A model generated the notes under the pieces. It did no database searches, was not told the origin of the DNA, and saw only the letters and a list, made by a program, of their open reading frames with translations. Of a stretch of 64,000 nucleotides of DNA, positions 49,460 to 58,808 are shown in pieces. This DNA comes from Mucisphaera sp965279675 (GTDB lineage: Bacteria; Planctomycetota; Phycisphaerae; Phycisphaerales; Phycisphaeraceae): positions 2,170,001-2,234,000 of the forward strand of contig NZ_CBDIIJ010000002.1 in NCBI RefSeq assembly GCF_965279675.1, in the 5' to 3' direction. The position numbers and the translations under genes are program-made. Numbering within the stretch: the stretch's first letter is position 1; each line of letters begins with the position of its first letter.

Positions 49460-50212
49460 TTAACCAGTGCTGGCGGGTGGTCGGCCGCGGGGCAACTTCT
49501 CGGGTTCCGGGTGCTTCAGGGCATAACTTGCCCAGGCCTCATCACAATCTTCAGGCGACATCGGTTTGATCCCCGCAGGCAGTAAGCGCGTTCGTATCGG
49601 GAGTGCTTTCGCAGCCTGTGCCAGGGCAAAGGCGGTCGCTCGAGGGTCCGCCTGTAAGCCTTCGGGCCCGGACTCCGAAATCACAGCCATCCCGTATTCA
49701 CTCGCGGTCGCCAGAGCACGGTACGCTGCGGTCTGATTCTCCAAACCGTAAGAGGTCATCACAAATCTGCCGGAGGTGTTCAGGGCCAGCCATTCGGCGT
49801 CGTTCGCGGTTTCGCCGACAAAGCCATACGCACCGATCTCACCCCTTGCCCTCGCATCCACCAGGGGCTGGACCAGACCGCCTGCTTTCAGGTCACGGAT
49901 CTCATCGAGTTCGAGAGCGACCAGATCAATGCTTGAGCGTCCAAGTGCCGAGAGCCAGTCCTTGATGCTGGCTGTCAGGTATCTGGCGAAAGCCGGTTCC
50001 CTGAGCACGACAAGCACGGGCAGCCCGGTGAGTTCTTTGGTTACGCGTGCCGCGTCATCAGGTGTCATCTCCGCTCGTTGATCGAAAACGATCAGGCTTG
50101 GACGACGATGAATCTCTTCCGCTGCATCGGTGAGCAGCCCGGCCGACCAGGCGCAGGGGCCGGTTTGGATCCCGGTTTCACCTAGCGGTTGTAGAGGCCA
50201 ATCGTTTGACAT
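49460..50212 (-). CDS. Degenerate aldo-keto reductase-like protein
   Basis: The 250-residue product has aldo-keto-reductase outlines: LGETGIQTGPCAWSAGLL at the start, LSALGRSSIDLVALELDEI where active enzymes have a 'D-Y-I-D-L..LH' strand, and ARARGEIGAYGFVGETANDAEWLAL for 'GKIRAIGVSN'. Of the catalytic tetrad the Tyr of YG.SE, the Lys and the His of LHW are not in place (Glu-Leu-Asp-Glu stands for the Leu-His-Trp site). It is therefore likely non-catalytic or altered. It follows the Mpg gene by 4 bp. Confidence 0.72.
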   Translation of the reverse strand: MSNDWPLQPLGETGIQTGPCAWSAGLLTDAAEEIHRRPSLIVFDQRAEMTPDDAARVTKELTGLPVLVVLREPAFARYLTASIKDWLSALGRSSIDLVALELDEIRDLKAGGLVQPLVDARARGEIGAYGFVGETANDAEWLALNTSGRFVMTSYGLENQTAAYRALATASEYGMAVISESGPEGLQADPRATAFALAQAAKALPIRTRLLPAGIKPMSPEDCDEAWASYALKHPEPEKLPRGRPPASTG

Positions 50213-50216
50213 GCGT

Positions 50217-50819
50217 TCACTTGCGGCTCAAACAGGGGTGGTCACGAACGCAGAATCGTAACGGCCGATCGACCCAGTCGCCTGCGTAATCGATGCCGAT
50301 CCGGGGCGTGCGCATGATTGCATCGTCCAAATACGACTCAGCCTCTTCCAGCCAGAGCCCCTTATAGGTGGTCAGATCGATGCCATTGAGGTCTCGGCCG
50401 ATCGCCAGTGCCGAGCAGAGCTTGGCGGGGCCGGAGGTCAGGTCACGGTCAACGCGTGCGGCGCGACGGCGTGAGCGCATGTCGGCAAGGCCTTCCGAGG
50501 GTTCCAGGGCACGGATCAGAACAGCCTGTGGGTCGTCAACTGTGGCCGCCACGATGTTGAAGCAGTGGTGCATGCCGTAGGTGAAGTAGACATAGGCGTG
50601 TCCTGCGTCGGCATACATCGCTTCGTTACGAGCCGTTCTTCTGCCCTCGTAGGTGTGCGCTGCGGCATCGATCACGCCGAGGTAGGCCTCTGTCTCAACA
50701 ATCACACCGCTCAACCGGTGTTGACCATCGGTGGACCGCACGAGTCGTTGGCCTATCAGCTCGCGGGCCAGGCGTTCAGCGGGCTGTTGATAAAACGCCC
50801 GTGGCAGCCGATCAGGCAT
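50217..50819 (-). CDS. DNA-3-methyladenine glycosylase (AAG/Mpg type)
   Basis: This base-excision enzyme removes alkylated purines. The 200-residue protein has the family segments LARELIGQRLVR, GVIVETEAYLGVIDAAAHTYEGRRTARNEAMYADAGHAYVYFTYGMHHCFNIV, VLIRALEPSEGL and DLTSGPAKLCSALAIGRDLNG. The ATG at 50819 (MPDRLPRAFY) is preferred over 50837; it overlaps the ccsA stop by 8 bases and the product has the usual length. It is the third gene of the minus-strand run, after resB and ccsA. Confidence 0.93.
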   Translation of the reverse strand: MPDRLPRAFYQQPAERLARELIGQRLVRSTDGQHRLSGVIVETEAYLGVIDAAAHTYEGRRTARNEAMYADAGHAYVYFTYGMHHCFNIVAATVDDPQAVLIRALEPSEGLADMRSRRRAARVDRDLTSGPAKLCSALAIGRDLNGIDLTTYKGLWLEEAESYLDDAIMRTPRIGIDYAGDWVDRPLRFCVRDHPCLSRK

Positions 50820-52632
50820 AGCTGTGCAGACCGGCAAGCAGCATGTTCACGCCCCAGTAGCACCAGAGCATGACCACAAAGCCCAGACAACTCAGCCACG
50901 CCGTGGTGAGCCCGCGGTCCTTGACGCCAAACCTTGCATGGATCGCGATCAGGTAGATGATCCATGTGATCAGCGCCCAGGTTTCCTTCGGGTCCCAGGC
51001 CCACCAGCGCCCCCACGCATGATCGGCCCAGTAGGCACCGAGCAGAATGCCGACGCCCAGCAGCCAGAAAGCCAGCTGCAGCACCACCATCTGAGCTCGA
51101 TCCAGATCGCGGAGCAGGCCCTGACGGCCCTTGGCGGGCGGGTCGTCCGAACTACCGCTGGAGCCACCTGCGATATCAATGGCGCCGACCCCGGCTGCAG
51201 CCATGCGCATGGATGCCGGGCCACGGAGGTAATGCGTCGAGAGGTAGAACAGGCTGACGAAGAAACCGAGTGCGATGAGCCCGTAGCTGATGAGCACGAT
51301 GTTGACGTGGATATAGAGGATCCGGCTGGTGGCCAGGATCCCGGCCACCTTGCCCGGCTCGGCCGAAGGGATGTCGAAGGTGTTGGCCACCATGAGCGAG
51401 ACGGCACCAAGGGCTGTCGCCGCGGCACCGAACATCCAGGCTCGCTGTGTCCACATAAAGAACAGACCGACCAGGACCGCGAACCAGGTCACGGCGATGA
51501 ACGACTCAAACTGATTATGGATCGGCCAGCGACCTGTCAGGGCAACCCGAGCGAGAATGCCGAGAGTGTGGATGACAAAGCCCAGCCCCCCAAACACCGC
51601 ACCGGTCGCGACCAGCCAGGGCCGGCCGGTGGCAAAGGCCAGCAGCAGACAGACGGCACCCACGAGATAACCGATGTAACCGATCGTAAAACGCGAGGTC
51701 GCGTTATAGAGGTGTTCCACGTCCAGCGTCCACTGAGCCGGGTAGGTTTCGGGTCGGATCAGCGGGATCTTGTACGTCAGCGCACCGATGACCTCGTTCA
51801 CGGTCGCGGCATCACCCAGACGCCAGTTGTCGCCCAGCTGCCGCCACAGATCGGACACCAGCAGCGCACGCTCGGCTGTTTCAGCCTGAGCCAGCGGGCT
51901 ACCATGCACATGCGCTTCGAGAGCGTCCAGAGGGTTGTGCCACTCGTTGTCCGCAGGGAGAGGGCTCACCAGCAGCAGACGCCGTTCAACGCTGTTGAGT
52001 GCGTCGATGGCGTTGTAGATCTGGTCGAGCCCCTTCTGCAGCCGGAGATCAGACCCGCGGCCCGAGATGATGGCGATAACCTCCGGGCTGCTCATCAGAT
52101 TCTTCGAGAGTCGGCCGCGTTTGAGCCACGCTTCCTGCTCATCGACGGGCAGGTGTGCCACCAGCTGCCGACGCAGCGGCAACACCTCGACGTAAAGCAG
52201 CGGGAGATCGACGTAGGTGTCCCGCATGAAGAGGATGTCCAAGTAGGTGAACACCGGGTCCTCATAACCGGTCTCGGGGTGCTTGAACCGGTGCTTGCCG
52301 TAGAGCCGTTCGAGCTGCTCGCGGGCCAACGTGTCGAGAATCTTGACACGCCCCCCATCGAACACGGCTAGTCGCCGAAAACCATCCAGATTCAGGGCTT
52401 CTTCGAAGGCCTTGCGCTGTTCAGCGGTGCGCGGACGCGGGCTGATATCCAGCCATCCCTCGATGCCGTGACCGTGAGAGGAATGGTCTTCGAGCATCTC
52501 ACTTGGCGTTCCGGTTGGCGCATACTCAGGCAGGCTGTTGCCATCCACGTTCGGACGCACCTGGGCGAGCGATCCGGACGACAACAGAGCGACAAAAAAA
52601 GCTGCAAGGGCAATCCAGCGGGCGAGCATCAT
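50812..52632 (-). CDS. ccsA: Cytochrome c biogenesis protein CcsA/CcmF-like (system II)
   Basis: The 606-residue protein has a signal-like helix at the start (residues 2-23) and a soluble extracytoplasmic domain of about 290 residues. The C-terminal half has about eight membrane helices and ends with the Trp-rich haem-handling motif HAWGRWWAWDPKETWALITWI. CcsA with ResB delivers haem to apocytochrome c in system II. The gene follows resB by 6 bp and overlaps the glycosylase gene. The long N-terminal domain is not in the shortest CcsA proteins. The helix count is approximate. Confidence 0.9.
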   Translation of the reverse strand: MMLARWIALAAFFVALLSSGSLAQVRPNVDGNSLPEYAPTGTPSEMLEDHSSHGHGIEGWLDISPRPRTAEQRKAFEEALNLDGFRRLAVFDGGRVKILDTLAREQLERLYGKHRFKHPETGYEDPVFTYLDILFMRDTYVDLPLLYVEVLPLRRQLVAHLPVDEQEAWLKRGRLSKNLMSSPEVIAIISGRGSDLRLQKGLDQIYNAIDALNSVERRLLLVSPLPADNEWHNPLDALEAHVHGSPLAQAETAERALLVSDLWRQLGDNWRLGDAATVNEVIGALTYKIPLIRPETYPAQWTLDVEHLYNATSRFTIGYIGYLVGAVCLLLAFATGRPWLVATGAVFGGLGFVIHTLGILARVALTGRWPIHNQFESFIAVTWFAVLVGLFFMWTQRAWMFGAAATALGAVSLMVANTFDIPSAEPGKVAGILATSRILYIHVNIVLISYGLIALGFFVSLFYLSTHYLRGPASMRMAAAGVGAIDIAGGSSGSSDDPPAKGRQGLLRDLDRAQMVVLQLAFWLLGVGILLGAYWADHAWGRWWAWDPKETWALITWIIYLIAIHARFGVKDRGLTTAWLSCLGFVVMLWCYWGVNMLLAGLHSYA

Positions 52633-52638
52633 GCGTCA

Positions 52639-55131
52639 TCAAACTCCGGTCGAAGCCATTTCCGGCTTGTTCTTCTGCTCATCGGCAGGGGGGTGGTGAG
52701 AAGCATCGGTCACGACAGCGGGTGATTCAGCCGCATCGGGGCTCTGGCCGCCATCACGCTCACTGGCAAGGGCTTCCTGCAGTTGACGTTTACGACGCTG
52801 AACCATCCATGGCTTGACGTAGAAGGCCCAGGGCACACCCGCCACCATCAGGCAGGAACCGATGAAAATGATCTGAATCCCGACGTTGTTGCCGACGCCG
52901 ATGATGGAAAAACGTTGCTGATTGATGAAGCGACCCTCTTCATCCCGCGCCTCAATGGCGGGATCGGTGGTGTCGCCCGGGTCCCAACCCACCTGGCTGA
53001 GTTTTAGCTTGCTCATCACCCAGCCCACGCCCTCCGTCGACGTACGGTAGATCACAGGGTTGTTCAGGCTCGGCGTGTAGATCTCGGGAGCACGCATCAG
53101 CGTGCGGTCCTGCGGGTGCAGGTCGCCAATGAGCAGGTCCGATGAGAAATCGCGTGGGACTGGCGGGTGGGTATCCGGATAAGGCACCATCTCGAAGTCA
53201 TCGAGGGCGATGCTGAACGGCAGTTCGTGCTGCTGTCGGGCAAAAGCCAGTGTGATCTCGCCCACACCCGGGATCGCCACCGTCTCCGGCTGGTTCTTGC
53301 CCGCCGGGTAACGCGGGTACCGCATGTGATGCAGCATCACCAGTTCTCGAAACGGTGAGCCGTCCGGCAGTTCCGCCGTGACCTCAACCACCATCAGCGC
53401 AGCCGTGTAGCCGCCGATGTCTTTCGGGTCACGCTGCGGCCTGGGCGTGATGGCAGGCTGACGGACCTTCGCAGCCTGCTGGCTGGCTTCGAGCAGGTGA
53501 ACCCAGAGCATCCGCCCGATCGGAAAGCGATCTTCAACCAGGGGCGCACGAAGCGGGGCCGAGTTGGGCAGGTGCGCCAGCAACTCGAAAGGCTGCTCAG
53601 GCGTTTCGGGGTCCCAGAGGATCCGGAACTGCGGCTTCGAACGGTCCAGATAAACCAGCCGGATGGAAGGATCGGGATCGCGTCGCTGGCCGAGCGGCCC
53701 GACGTTGGGGTTATCTGGCTGAGGCACGAAGTCCTGGGAGCGCTCGGGGAATCGGTGCATGGTGATCCTGCGGAACACCTCGTCGCCCAGCTCGACCCGG
53801 ACCACAGCACGCGTGTCTGTTGCCTCCTCGTAGCCGGGCGTCACAAATGGCAGGCCGTAGGGCCCGATCTCTTCGATCGCGAGCCTGTAACCGGTCTCGC
53901 CGAGATTGAGCAGCTGACCCTCTTGAATCGAGAAAACTTCGCGATACCCGGTGCCGGGAATCTCGACGATCAGCCCGTGATCGCCTGCGAACTCCTCCAT
54001 GAGATCACGCACGCGTCGCTCGGAAACACGGGTCAGCAGCTCGATATCCGCGTGGTGTGTTGTCTCGTAGCGCTCGCCCGGCACATCCGCAGCCAGGAGC
54101 AGCAACTGCTCAGGCTTCAGCGTCGATGTGTCTGGTGTCTCCCGGGTTGCCAGCGCGATCTTCACCGCTGGGCTGGTCATCAGGACCTCGGCATCCGGAG
54201 CGTCTGCCGGCTCCATCGCCCAGGTCTGCTCGATCTCTGCGTCGGGATAGAAGCCAACGACCCGGATCCCCACGTGCTCGGGCAGCAGCCCCTGAATCTC
54301 GTAGCGATCGGTCAGGGACATGTCCAGCATGCCCACGTGGTAGTCGTTGTAGCGAGGCAGGTCTGGCACCGGCAGCATCGCGTTGCCATAGCCCTCCAGC
54401 GTCACAAACACCGCAGGGTTGACCGCGTCGTAGAAGACCTTCTCGAAGCCGCCGCCCAGGTCCCTGCGGAAGAGGATCGTGTCGCCTTCCACCTTGAAAC
54501 TGCTGTAGAGAATCGAACCCACTGCCAGCGTCACGATGCCGGTGTGAACCGTGAGCACGCCAAGGTTCTGCAGGTTGAATTCGATCCGGCGAATCGTCGC
54601 CCAGACCATGTTGACCACAAAGAGCATCAACACCAGTTGCAACGGCCACCAGCTGTAAAACTGCAGCTCCGTCATCTCGAAAGCAGGCAGCTGGTAGATG
54701 ATGGTTCGCCCGTAGTAATTCCAGGACTTCGTGTGCGTGATCCAGTCGTAGGCGTAAAAGCTGCCGAGATAGGTCAGGTACCCGCCGAAGATCACAATCG
54801 CGATCCATCCGAGTACCGAAAGCCACCGCGGCAGCCCTCCCTGGATGAAAGCCAGGAACAAGGCCGGTGGCCCATAGACGCCAAGGCCAATCAGCCCATA
54901 AATCAGACCGAGTGCCAGGAAGCCGACAGGCACGGAGGCGACCGTGCCGTAGAGGGCGATAAACGTCAACAGGATCACGGCCAGGCGGATTGAGCTAAAG
55001 GCTCGGGTCAGCCAGCGCAGCGGGGCTGGTAGTGCCAGGTCATACTGCTTTACACGTTGGTATTTAAGGCTCACAGCGTGTCGTCGGAATAGCGGGGATG
55101 GTTGGGGATCACCACGAGGGAACTGGCCCAC
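52639..55131 (-). CDS. resB: ResB-like cytochrome c biogenesis protein
   Basis: The 830-residue partner of CcsA in system II cytochrome c maturation. The N-terminal part holds about four membrane helices, the first near residues 45-65. A very large soluble domain (about 220-735) follows, and a last membrane helix (NVGIQIIFIGSCLMVAGVPWAFYVKPWM) precedes a short cytoplasmic tail. The soluble domain is much longer than in typical ResB (about 450-540 residues in all). The start is uncertain between GTG 55131 and GTG 55074 (VSLKYQ). A TATAGT box (55147-55152) lies 15 bp upstream of the first. Confidence 0.88.
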   Translation of the reverse strand: MGQFPRGDPQPSPLFRRHAVSLKYQRVKQYDLALPAPLRWLTRAFSSIRLAVILLTFIALYGTVASVPVGFLALGLIYGLIGLGVYGPPALFLAFIQGGLPRWLSVLGWIAIVIFGGYLTYLGSFYAYDWITHTKSWNYYGRTIIYQLPAFEMTELQFYSWWPLQLVLMLFVVNMVWATIRRIEFNLQNLGVLTVHTGIVTLAVGSILYSSFKVEGDTILFRRDLGGGFEKVFYDAVNPAVFVTLEGYGNAMLPVPDLPRYNDYHVGMLDMSLTDRYEIQGLLPEHVGIRVVGFYPDAEIEQTWAMEPADAPDAEVLMTSPAVKIALATRETPDTSTLKPEQLLLLAADVPGERYETTHHADIELLTRVSERRVRDLMEEFAGDHGLIVEIPGTGYREVFSIQEGQLLNLGETGYRLAIEEIGPYGLPFVTPGYEEATDTRAVVRVELGDEVFRRITMHRFPERSQDFVPQPDNPNVGPLGQRRDPDPSIRLVYLDRSKPQFRILWDPETPEQPFELLAHLPNSAPLRAPLVEDRFPIGRMLWVHLLEASQQAAKVRQPAITPRPQRDPKDIGGYTAALMVVEVTAELPDGSPFRELVMLHHMRYPRYPAGKNQPETVAIPGVGEITLAFARQQHELPFSIALDDFEMVPYPDTHPPVPRDFSSDLLIGDLHPQDRTLMRAPEIYTPSLNNPVIYRTSTEGVGWVMSKLKLSQVGWDPGDTTDPAIEARDEEGRFINQQRFSIIGVGNNVGIQIIFIGSCLMVAGVPWAFYVKPWMVQRRKRQLQEALASERDGGQSPDAAESPAVVTDASHHPPADEQKNKPEMASTGV

Positions 55132-55146
55132 GTGCTAAAGTAAAGC

Positions 55147-55152
55147 ACTATA
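55147..55152 (-). promoter_or_regulatory. Candidate -10 box of resB
   Basis: The minus strand reads CCGGGCTATAGT. It matches the GGCTATAST context seen before the DUF1844 and tRNA-Ala genes. A GTGCT...AGCAC inverted repeat (55132-55148) lies just downstream, around the start of the transcript. Confidence 0.4.
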
Positions 55153-55201
55153 GCCCGGATTGGGGCTATCGGGCCCGAATATCGCAACAGCGAGAATCGT
55201 T

Positions 55202-55606
55202 TTGAGCCTTTGGTTGAAAGTGCTACTGATCGGCGTCGCCGGGGCTCTCGGGGCTCTGGCCCGCTACGGAACCCATCAGCTCTGTACCTGGGCGCTGCGC
55301 GGCTACACCCCCGAGGGCTGGGTCTGGAGCACCCTGCTGGCCAACACCCTCGGTTGCTTCCTGTTTGGAATCGTCTGGGCCCTGACCGAGGGCCGCTGGT
55401 CAGGGGCGGTCGAGATCCGCCACGTGGTGCTGGTAGGCTTCCTGGGGTCCTTTACCACGTTCTCAACCTTCGCCTTCGAACTCGTCGGTTTCGGACAGAA
55501 TCAGCGATATCTCATGCTCTGCTTGCACCTATCAGCTCACCTTTCGCTCGGTGTCGCTGGCGTCGTCCTCGGTCTATGGCTGGGTCACCGGCTGGTTGGG
55601 ACCTGA
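55202..55606 (+). CDS. crcB: Fluoride ion channel CrcB (Fluc)
   Basis: This small membrane protein exports fluoride. From TTG 55202 it has 134 residues and four membrane helices. The family features are present: GVAGALGALARYG, the pore Asn in STLLANTLGCFLFG and VGFLGSFTTFSTFAFE with the phenylalanine box. The frame is open to 55160, which would add 14 residues; the inner start fits family length. It is divergent from resB. I did not see a fluoride riboswitch in the 50-100 bases upstream. Confidence 0.9.
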   Translation: MSLWLKVLLIGVAGALGALARYGTHQLCTWALRGYTPEGWVWSTLLANTLGCFLFGIVWALTEGRWSGAVEIRHVVLVGFLGSFTTFSTFAFELVGFGQNQRYLMLCLHLSAHLSLGVAGVVLGLWLGHRLVGT

Positions 55607-55687
55607 GAATCAGACGCAACACCTGTAAATACAGACACGAACATCTTTTGCATAGGCTTTCGTCGACCACCGGCCCTAGCCAAACCC

Positions 55688-55716
55688 TTGCAGAAGACTA
55701 GAATGCTACGGATAAT
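55688..55716 (+). promoter_or_regulatory. Candidate promoter of korAB
   Basis: TTGCAG (55688-55693) and GATAAT (55711-55716) are separated by 17 bases. Initiation near 55723 would give a leader of about 34 nt before the korA ATG at 55757. Confidence 0.45.
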
Positions 55717-55756
55717 CCATCCCCTTAACAGGCCACCCGTAGAGAGTCATAATTCA

Positions 55757-57700
55757 ATGAGTTCTGGTGAAAGTCTGGTTGCGCCGTCGAAGCCCAGCGA
55801 GCGCCTTACATCCGCCGTCATCCGGTTCGCAGGCGACTCCGGCGACGGCATGCAGCTTGCCGGCACGCAGTTCACCGACACCTCCGCGCTCTTCGGCAAC
55901 GATGTCGCCACGCTGCCCGACTTCCCCGCCGAGATCCGCGCTCCCGCCGGAACCGTCGCCGGGGTCTCCGGCTTCCAGATCAACTTCGCGTCTGAGGACA
56001 TCCACACACCCGGCGACCGCGTCAACGCACTCATCGCCATGAACCCCGCTGCCCTCAAAGCGCACCTCAGCGACGTCGAGCCCGGCGGGCTCGTCATCGT
56101 CAACGAGTCGGAGTTTGACAAAGTCAACCTCCGCAAAGCCAAGTACGAAGACGGCTACAACCCTCTCGACGACCAGGATCTCATGGGCCAGTACCAGCTG
56201 GTCCGCGTGCCGATCTCACGGCTCAACAGCGAGGCACTCGCCGACACCGGCCTCGGTGCCAAAGACTGTGGCCGCTGCAAGAACATGTACGCCCTCGGCG
56301 TCGTCTACTGGCTCTACGATCGGCCGCTCGACACCACGGTTCAGTTCCTGCAGGACTACTTCGTCAAGAAGAAGAACAAACCGGAAGTCGCCGAAGCCAA
56401 CATCAAAGCCCTTAAAGCAGGCTTCTATTTCGGCGAAACCGCTGAGATCTTCCCGACACGCTACGAGATCGCCAAGGCGACCATCGCGCCCGGCACCTAC
56501 CGCAAAATCACAGGTAACGATGCCCTCTCAATCGGTCTGATCGCCGCATCCCAGTTGGCGCAGAAAGAGCTTGTCTACTGCTCCTACCCCATCACGCCAG
56601 CGAGCACGATCCTCCACGCGCTTTCTGCACAGAAGCACTTCGGCATCAAGACCTTCCAGGCCGAGGACGAGATCGCCGCCTGCTGTGCCGCCATCGGTGT
56701 TTCCTTTACCGGTCGTATCGGCGTGACCGGGACGTCCGGCCCCGGTCTCGCGCTCAAGGCCGAAGCGATGAACCTCGCTTTCATCACCGAGTTGCCGCTT
56801 GTCGTGGTCAACGTGCAACGAGGCGGACCCTCGACCGGCCTGCCGACGAAGACCGAGCAGGCCGACCTTCTGCAGGCCATGTACGGCCGCAACTCCGACT
56901 CGCCGGTTGTTATTCTCGCGCCCTCGTCGCCTGGCGACTGCTTCGACATAGGCATCGAGGCCGTCCGCATCGCCCTCCAGCACATGACGCCCGTCGTCAT
57001 CCTTACCGATGGCTACCTCGCCAACGGCGCCGAGCCCTGGGCCATCCCCGATGTCGAAGGCCTTGATCCCATCGAGGTCCATCACGCCACCGATGGTGAA
57101 ACCTACCAGCCCTACGCCCGCGACAAGAAGGCCGTCCGCCCATGGGCCATCCCGGGTAACCCAGGCACAGAGCACCGCGTTGGTGGTCTTGAAAAAGAGC
57201 ACATCACCGGCAACGTCTCCTACGACCCCGACAACCACCAGCTGATGACGCTGCTGCGTCACCAGAAGATCGAGAAGATCGCCGACCAGATTCCCCCCAT
57301 CGAGCCCTACGGCGACGCCGATGCCGACCTCCTGGTCCTCGGCTGGGGCGGGCCCTGCGGGTCCATCTACACCGCCGTCCAGCGTGTCCGAGAGCAGGGT
57401 CACAAAGTCGCAGGGGCTCACCTTCGCCACCTCTGCCCGATGCCAAGCAACCTCGGCGACGTCCTCAAGCGCTACCCCAAGATCCTCATCCCCGAGATTA
57501 ACATGGGTCAGCTGCGCTCGGTGATTCGTGCCAAGTATCTCGTCGATGCTCGCGGGCTCAACAAGGTCCAGGGTCGACCGTTCCTCGTCGAAGAAATGAC
57601 CCAGGCCATCCACAAGATGCTAGACGGTAGCTGGGGCGAGGCCGAAGCCTACATGCCCCGACAGGGCGAGTTGATTGAACCCAAGCCCTGGACCGACTGA
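55757..57700 (+). CDS. korA: 2-oxoacid:ferredoxin oxidoreductase, gamma-alpha fused subunit
   Basis: This subunit of 2-oxoglutarate (or related 2-oxoacid) ferredoxin oxidoreductase makes or uses succinyl-CoA. The 647-residue protein fuses the gamma domain (SAVIRFAGDSGDGMQLAGTQFTD, residues 20-190) to the alpha domain (IGLIAASQLAQKELVYCSYPITPASTILHAL and GLALKAEAMNLAFITELPLVVVNVQRGGPSTGLPTKTEQADL). The fused architecture and SGDGMQLAGT loop are typical of KorA. The ATG at 55757 follows AGAGAG. korB follows after 54 bp. Substrate preference among 2-oxoglutarate, pyruvate or others is not decided by sequence. Confidence 0.93.
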   Translation: MSSGESLVAPSKPSERLTSAVIRFAGDSGDGMQLAGTQFTDTSALFGNDVATLPDFPAEIRAPAGTVAGVSGFQINFASEDIHTPGDRVNALIAMNPAALKAHLSDVEPGGLVIVNESEFDKVNLRKAKYEDGYNPLDDQDLMGQYQLVRVPISRLNSEALADTGLGAKDCGRCKNMYALGVVYWLYDRPLDTTVQFLQDYFVKKKNKPEVAEANIKALKAGFYFGETAEIFPTRYEIAKATIAPGTYRKITGNDALSIGLIAASQLAQKELVYCSYPITPASTILHALSAQKHFGIKTFQAEDEIAACCAAIGVSFTGRIGVTGTSGPGLALKAEAMNLAFITELPLVVVNVQRGGPSTGLPTKTEQADLLQAMYGRNSDSPVVILAPSSPGDCFDIGIEAVRIALQHMTPVVILTDGYLANGAEPWAIPDVEGLDPIEVHHATDGETYQPYARDKKAVRPWAIPGNPGTEHRVGGLEKEHITGNVSYDPDNHQLMTLLRHQKIEKIADQIPPIEPYGDADADLLVLGWGGPCGSIYTAVQRVREQGHKVAGAHLRHLCPMPSNLGDVLKRYPKILIPEINMGQLRSVIRAKYLVDARGLNKVQGRPFLVEEMTQAIHKMLDGSWGEAEAYMPRQGELIEPKPWTD

Positions 57701-57754
57701 TTCATTACATCACGACCGTCAAACCAGCCATTAAGCCCACAAGGCCACCAGAAG

Positions 57755-58792
57755 ATGATTACCCCCAACAAGACCGAAAACACCCCGCTCGCCGTCCTGA
57801 AAGCCAAGGACTTCGCTTCCGATCAGGATGTGCGTTGGTGCCCGGGCTGCGGCGACTACGCCATCCTCAAGCAGACCCAGAAGGTGCTCGCCAACCTCGG
57901 CGCCCGGCGAGAGAACACCGTCTTTGTTGCCGGCATCGGCTGCTCATCCCGCTTCCCCTACTACATGAGCACCTACGGCTTCCATACGATCCATGGCCGC
58001 GGGCCAGCGGTCGCCTCAGGCGTCAAGATCGCCAACCCGGAACTCGATGTCTGGCTCGTCACCGGCGATGGCGACGGACTGTCCATCGGCGGCAACCACC
58101 TCATGCACGCCCTTCGACGCAACGTCGGCCTGAACATCATGCTGTTCAATAATCGCATCTACGGCCTGACGAAGGGCCAGTACTCACCCACATCAGAAAC
58201 CGGCAAGCGCACCCCTTCAACCCCGCTCGGGTCGATCGATCCCCCCTTGGCCCCGTTGTCCATCGCCGTGGCCGCCGAGGCCTCGTTCGTCGCCCGTTCC
58301 GTCGATATTGATAAGAATCTCACCGACGTCCTTGAAGCCGCAGCAAAACATCACGGCACCTCTTTTGTCGAGATCTACCAGGACTGCAACGTCTTCAACC
58401 ACGAGGCCTTCGCCCACGCAACCGGTCGGCAAGGCCTGGACAAGGAAGAACACCTGCTCCGGCTTGAAGCCGGCAAGCCGATGGTCTTCGGCAAGAACCG
58501 CGACCGAGGGATCCGCCTCAACGGCATCAAACCCGAGGTCGTCGAGCTCCAGGACGGCATCACCGAGGACGATCTGCTCATCCACGACCCCACGGACCAG
58601 AGCCTCGCTTTCCTGCTCAGCCGAATGAGCTATCCCGACTTCCCCGAACCCGTCGGTATTCTTTACGCACAGGAAAAGGCCACCTATGAAGACCTCGTGG
58701 AGCAGCAGGTCGCCGGTGCCAAGGCTAAGCGTCCCAACGCTAGCCTCCACGAACTCCTACACGCCGGCGAGACCTTCACCGTCGAAGCCTGA
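57755..58792 (+). CDS. korB: 2-oxoacid:ferredoxin oxidoreductase, beta subunit
   Basis: The thiamine-pyrophosphate-binding beta subunit that partners KorA. The 345-residue protein has the iron-sulfur/TPP start RWCPGCGDYAILKQ and the TPP motif VTGDGDGLSIGGNHLMHALRRNVGLNIMLFNNRIYGLTKGQYSPTS. It also carries FVEIYQDCNVFNHEAF. As a pair with KorA it replaces the 2-oxoglutarate dehydrogenase complex, which is not in this window. mnmG follows after 16 bp. Confidence 0.95.
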   Translation: MITPNKTENTPLAVLKAKDFASDQDVRWCPGCGDYAILKQTQKVLANLGARRENTVFVAGIGCSSRFPYYMSTYGFHTIHGRGPAVASGVKIANPELDVWLVTGDGDGLSIGGNHLMHALRRNVGLNIMLFNNRIYGLTKGQYSPTSETGKRTPSTPLGSIDPPLAPLSIAVAAEASFVARSVDIDKNLTDVLEAAAKHHGTSFVEIYQDCNVFNHEAFAHATGRQGLDKEEHLLRLEAGKPMVFGKNRDRGIRLNGIKPEVVELQDGITEDDLLIHDPTDQSLAFLLSRMSYPDFPEPVGILYAQEKATYEDLVEQQVAGAKAKRPNASLHELLHAGETFTVEA

Positions 58793-58808
58793 CGAGACCC
58801 GCTAATAC

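Noticed and set aside
55090..55201. Possible fluoride riboswitch upstream of crcB
   Set aside because: A GGGGATGG string occurs, but the conserved CTGATG...CTCCT segment and the pseudoknot partner are missing. The region is also the resB 5' end.
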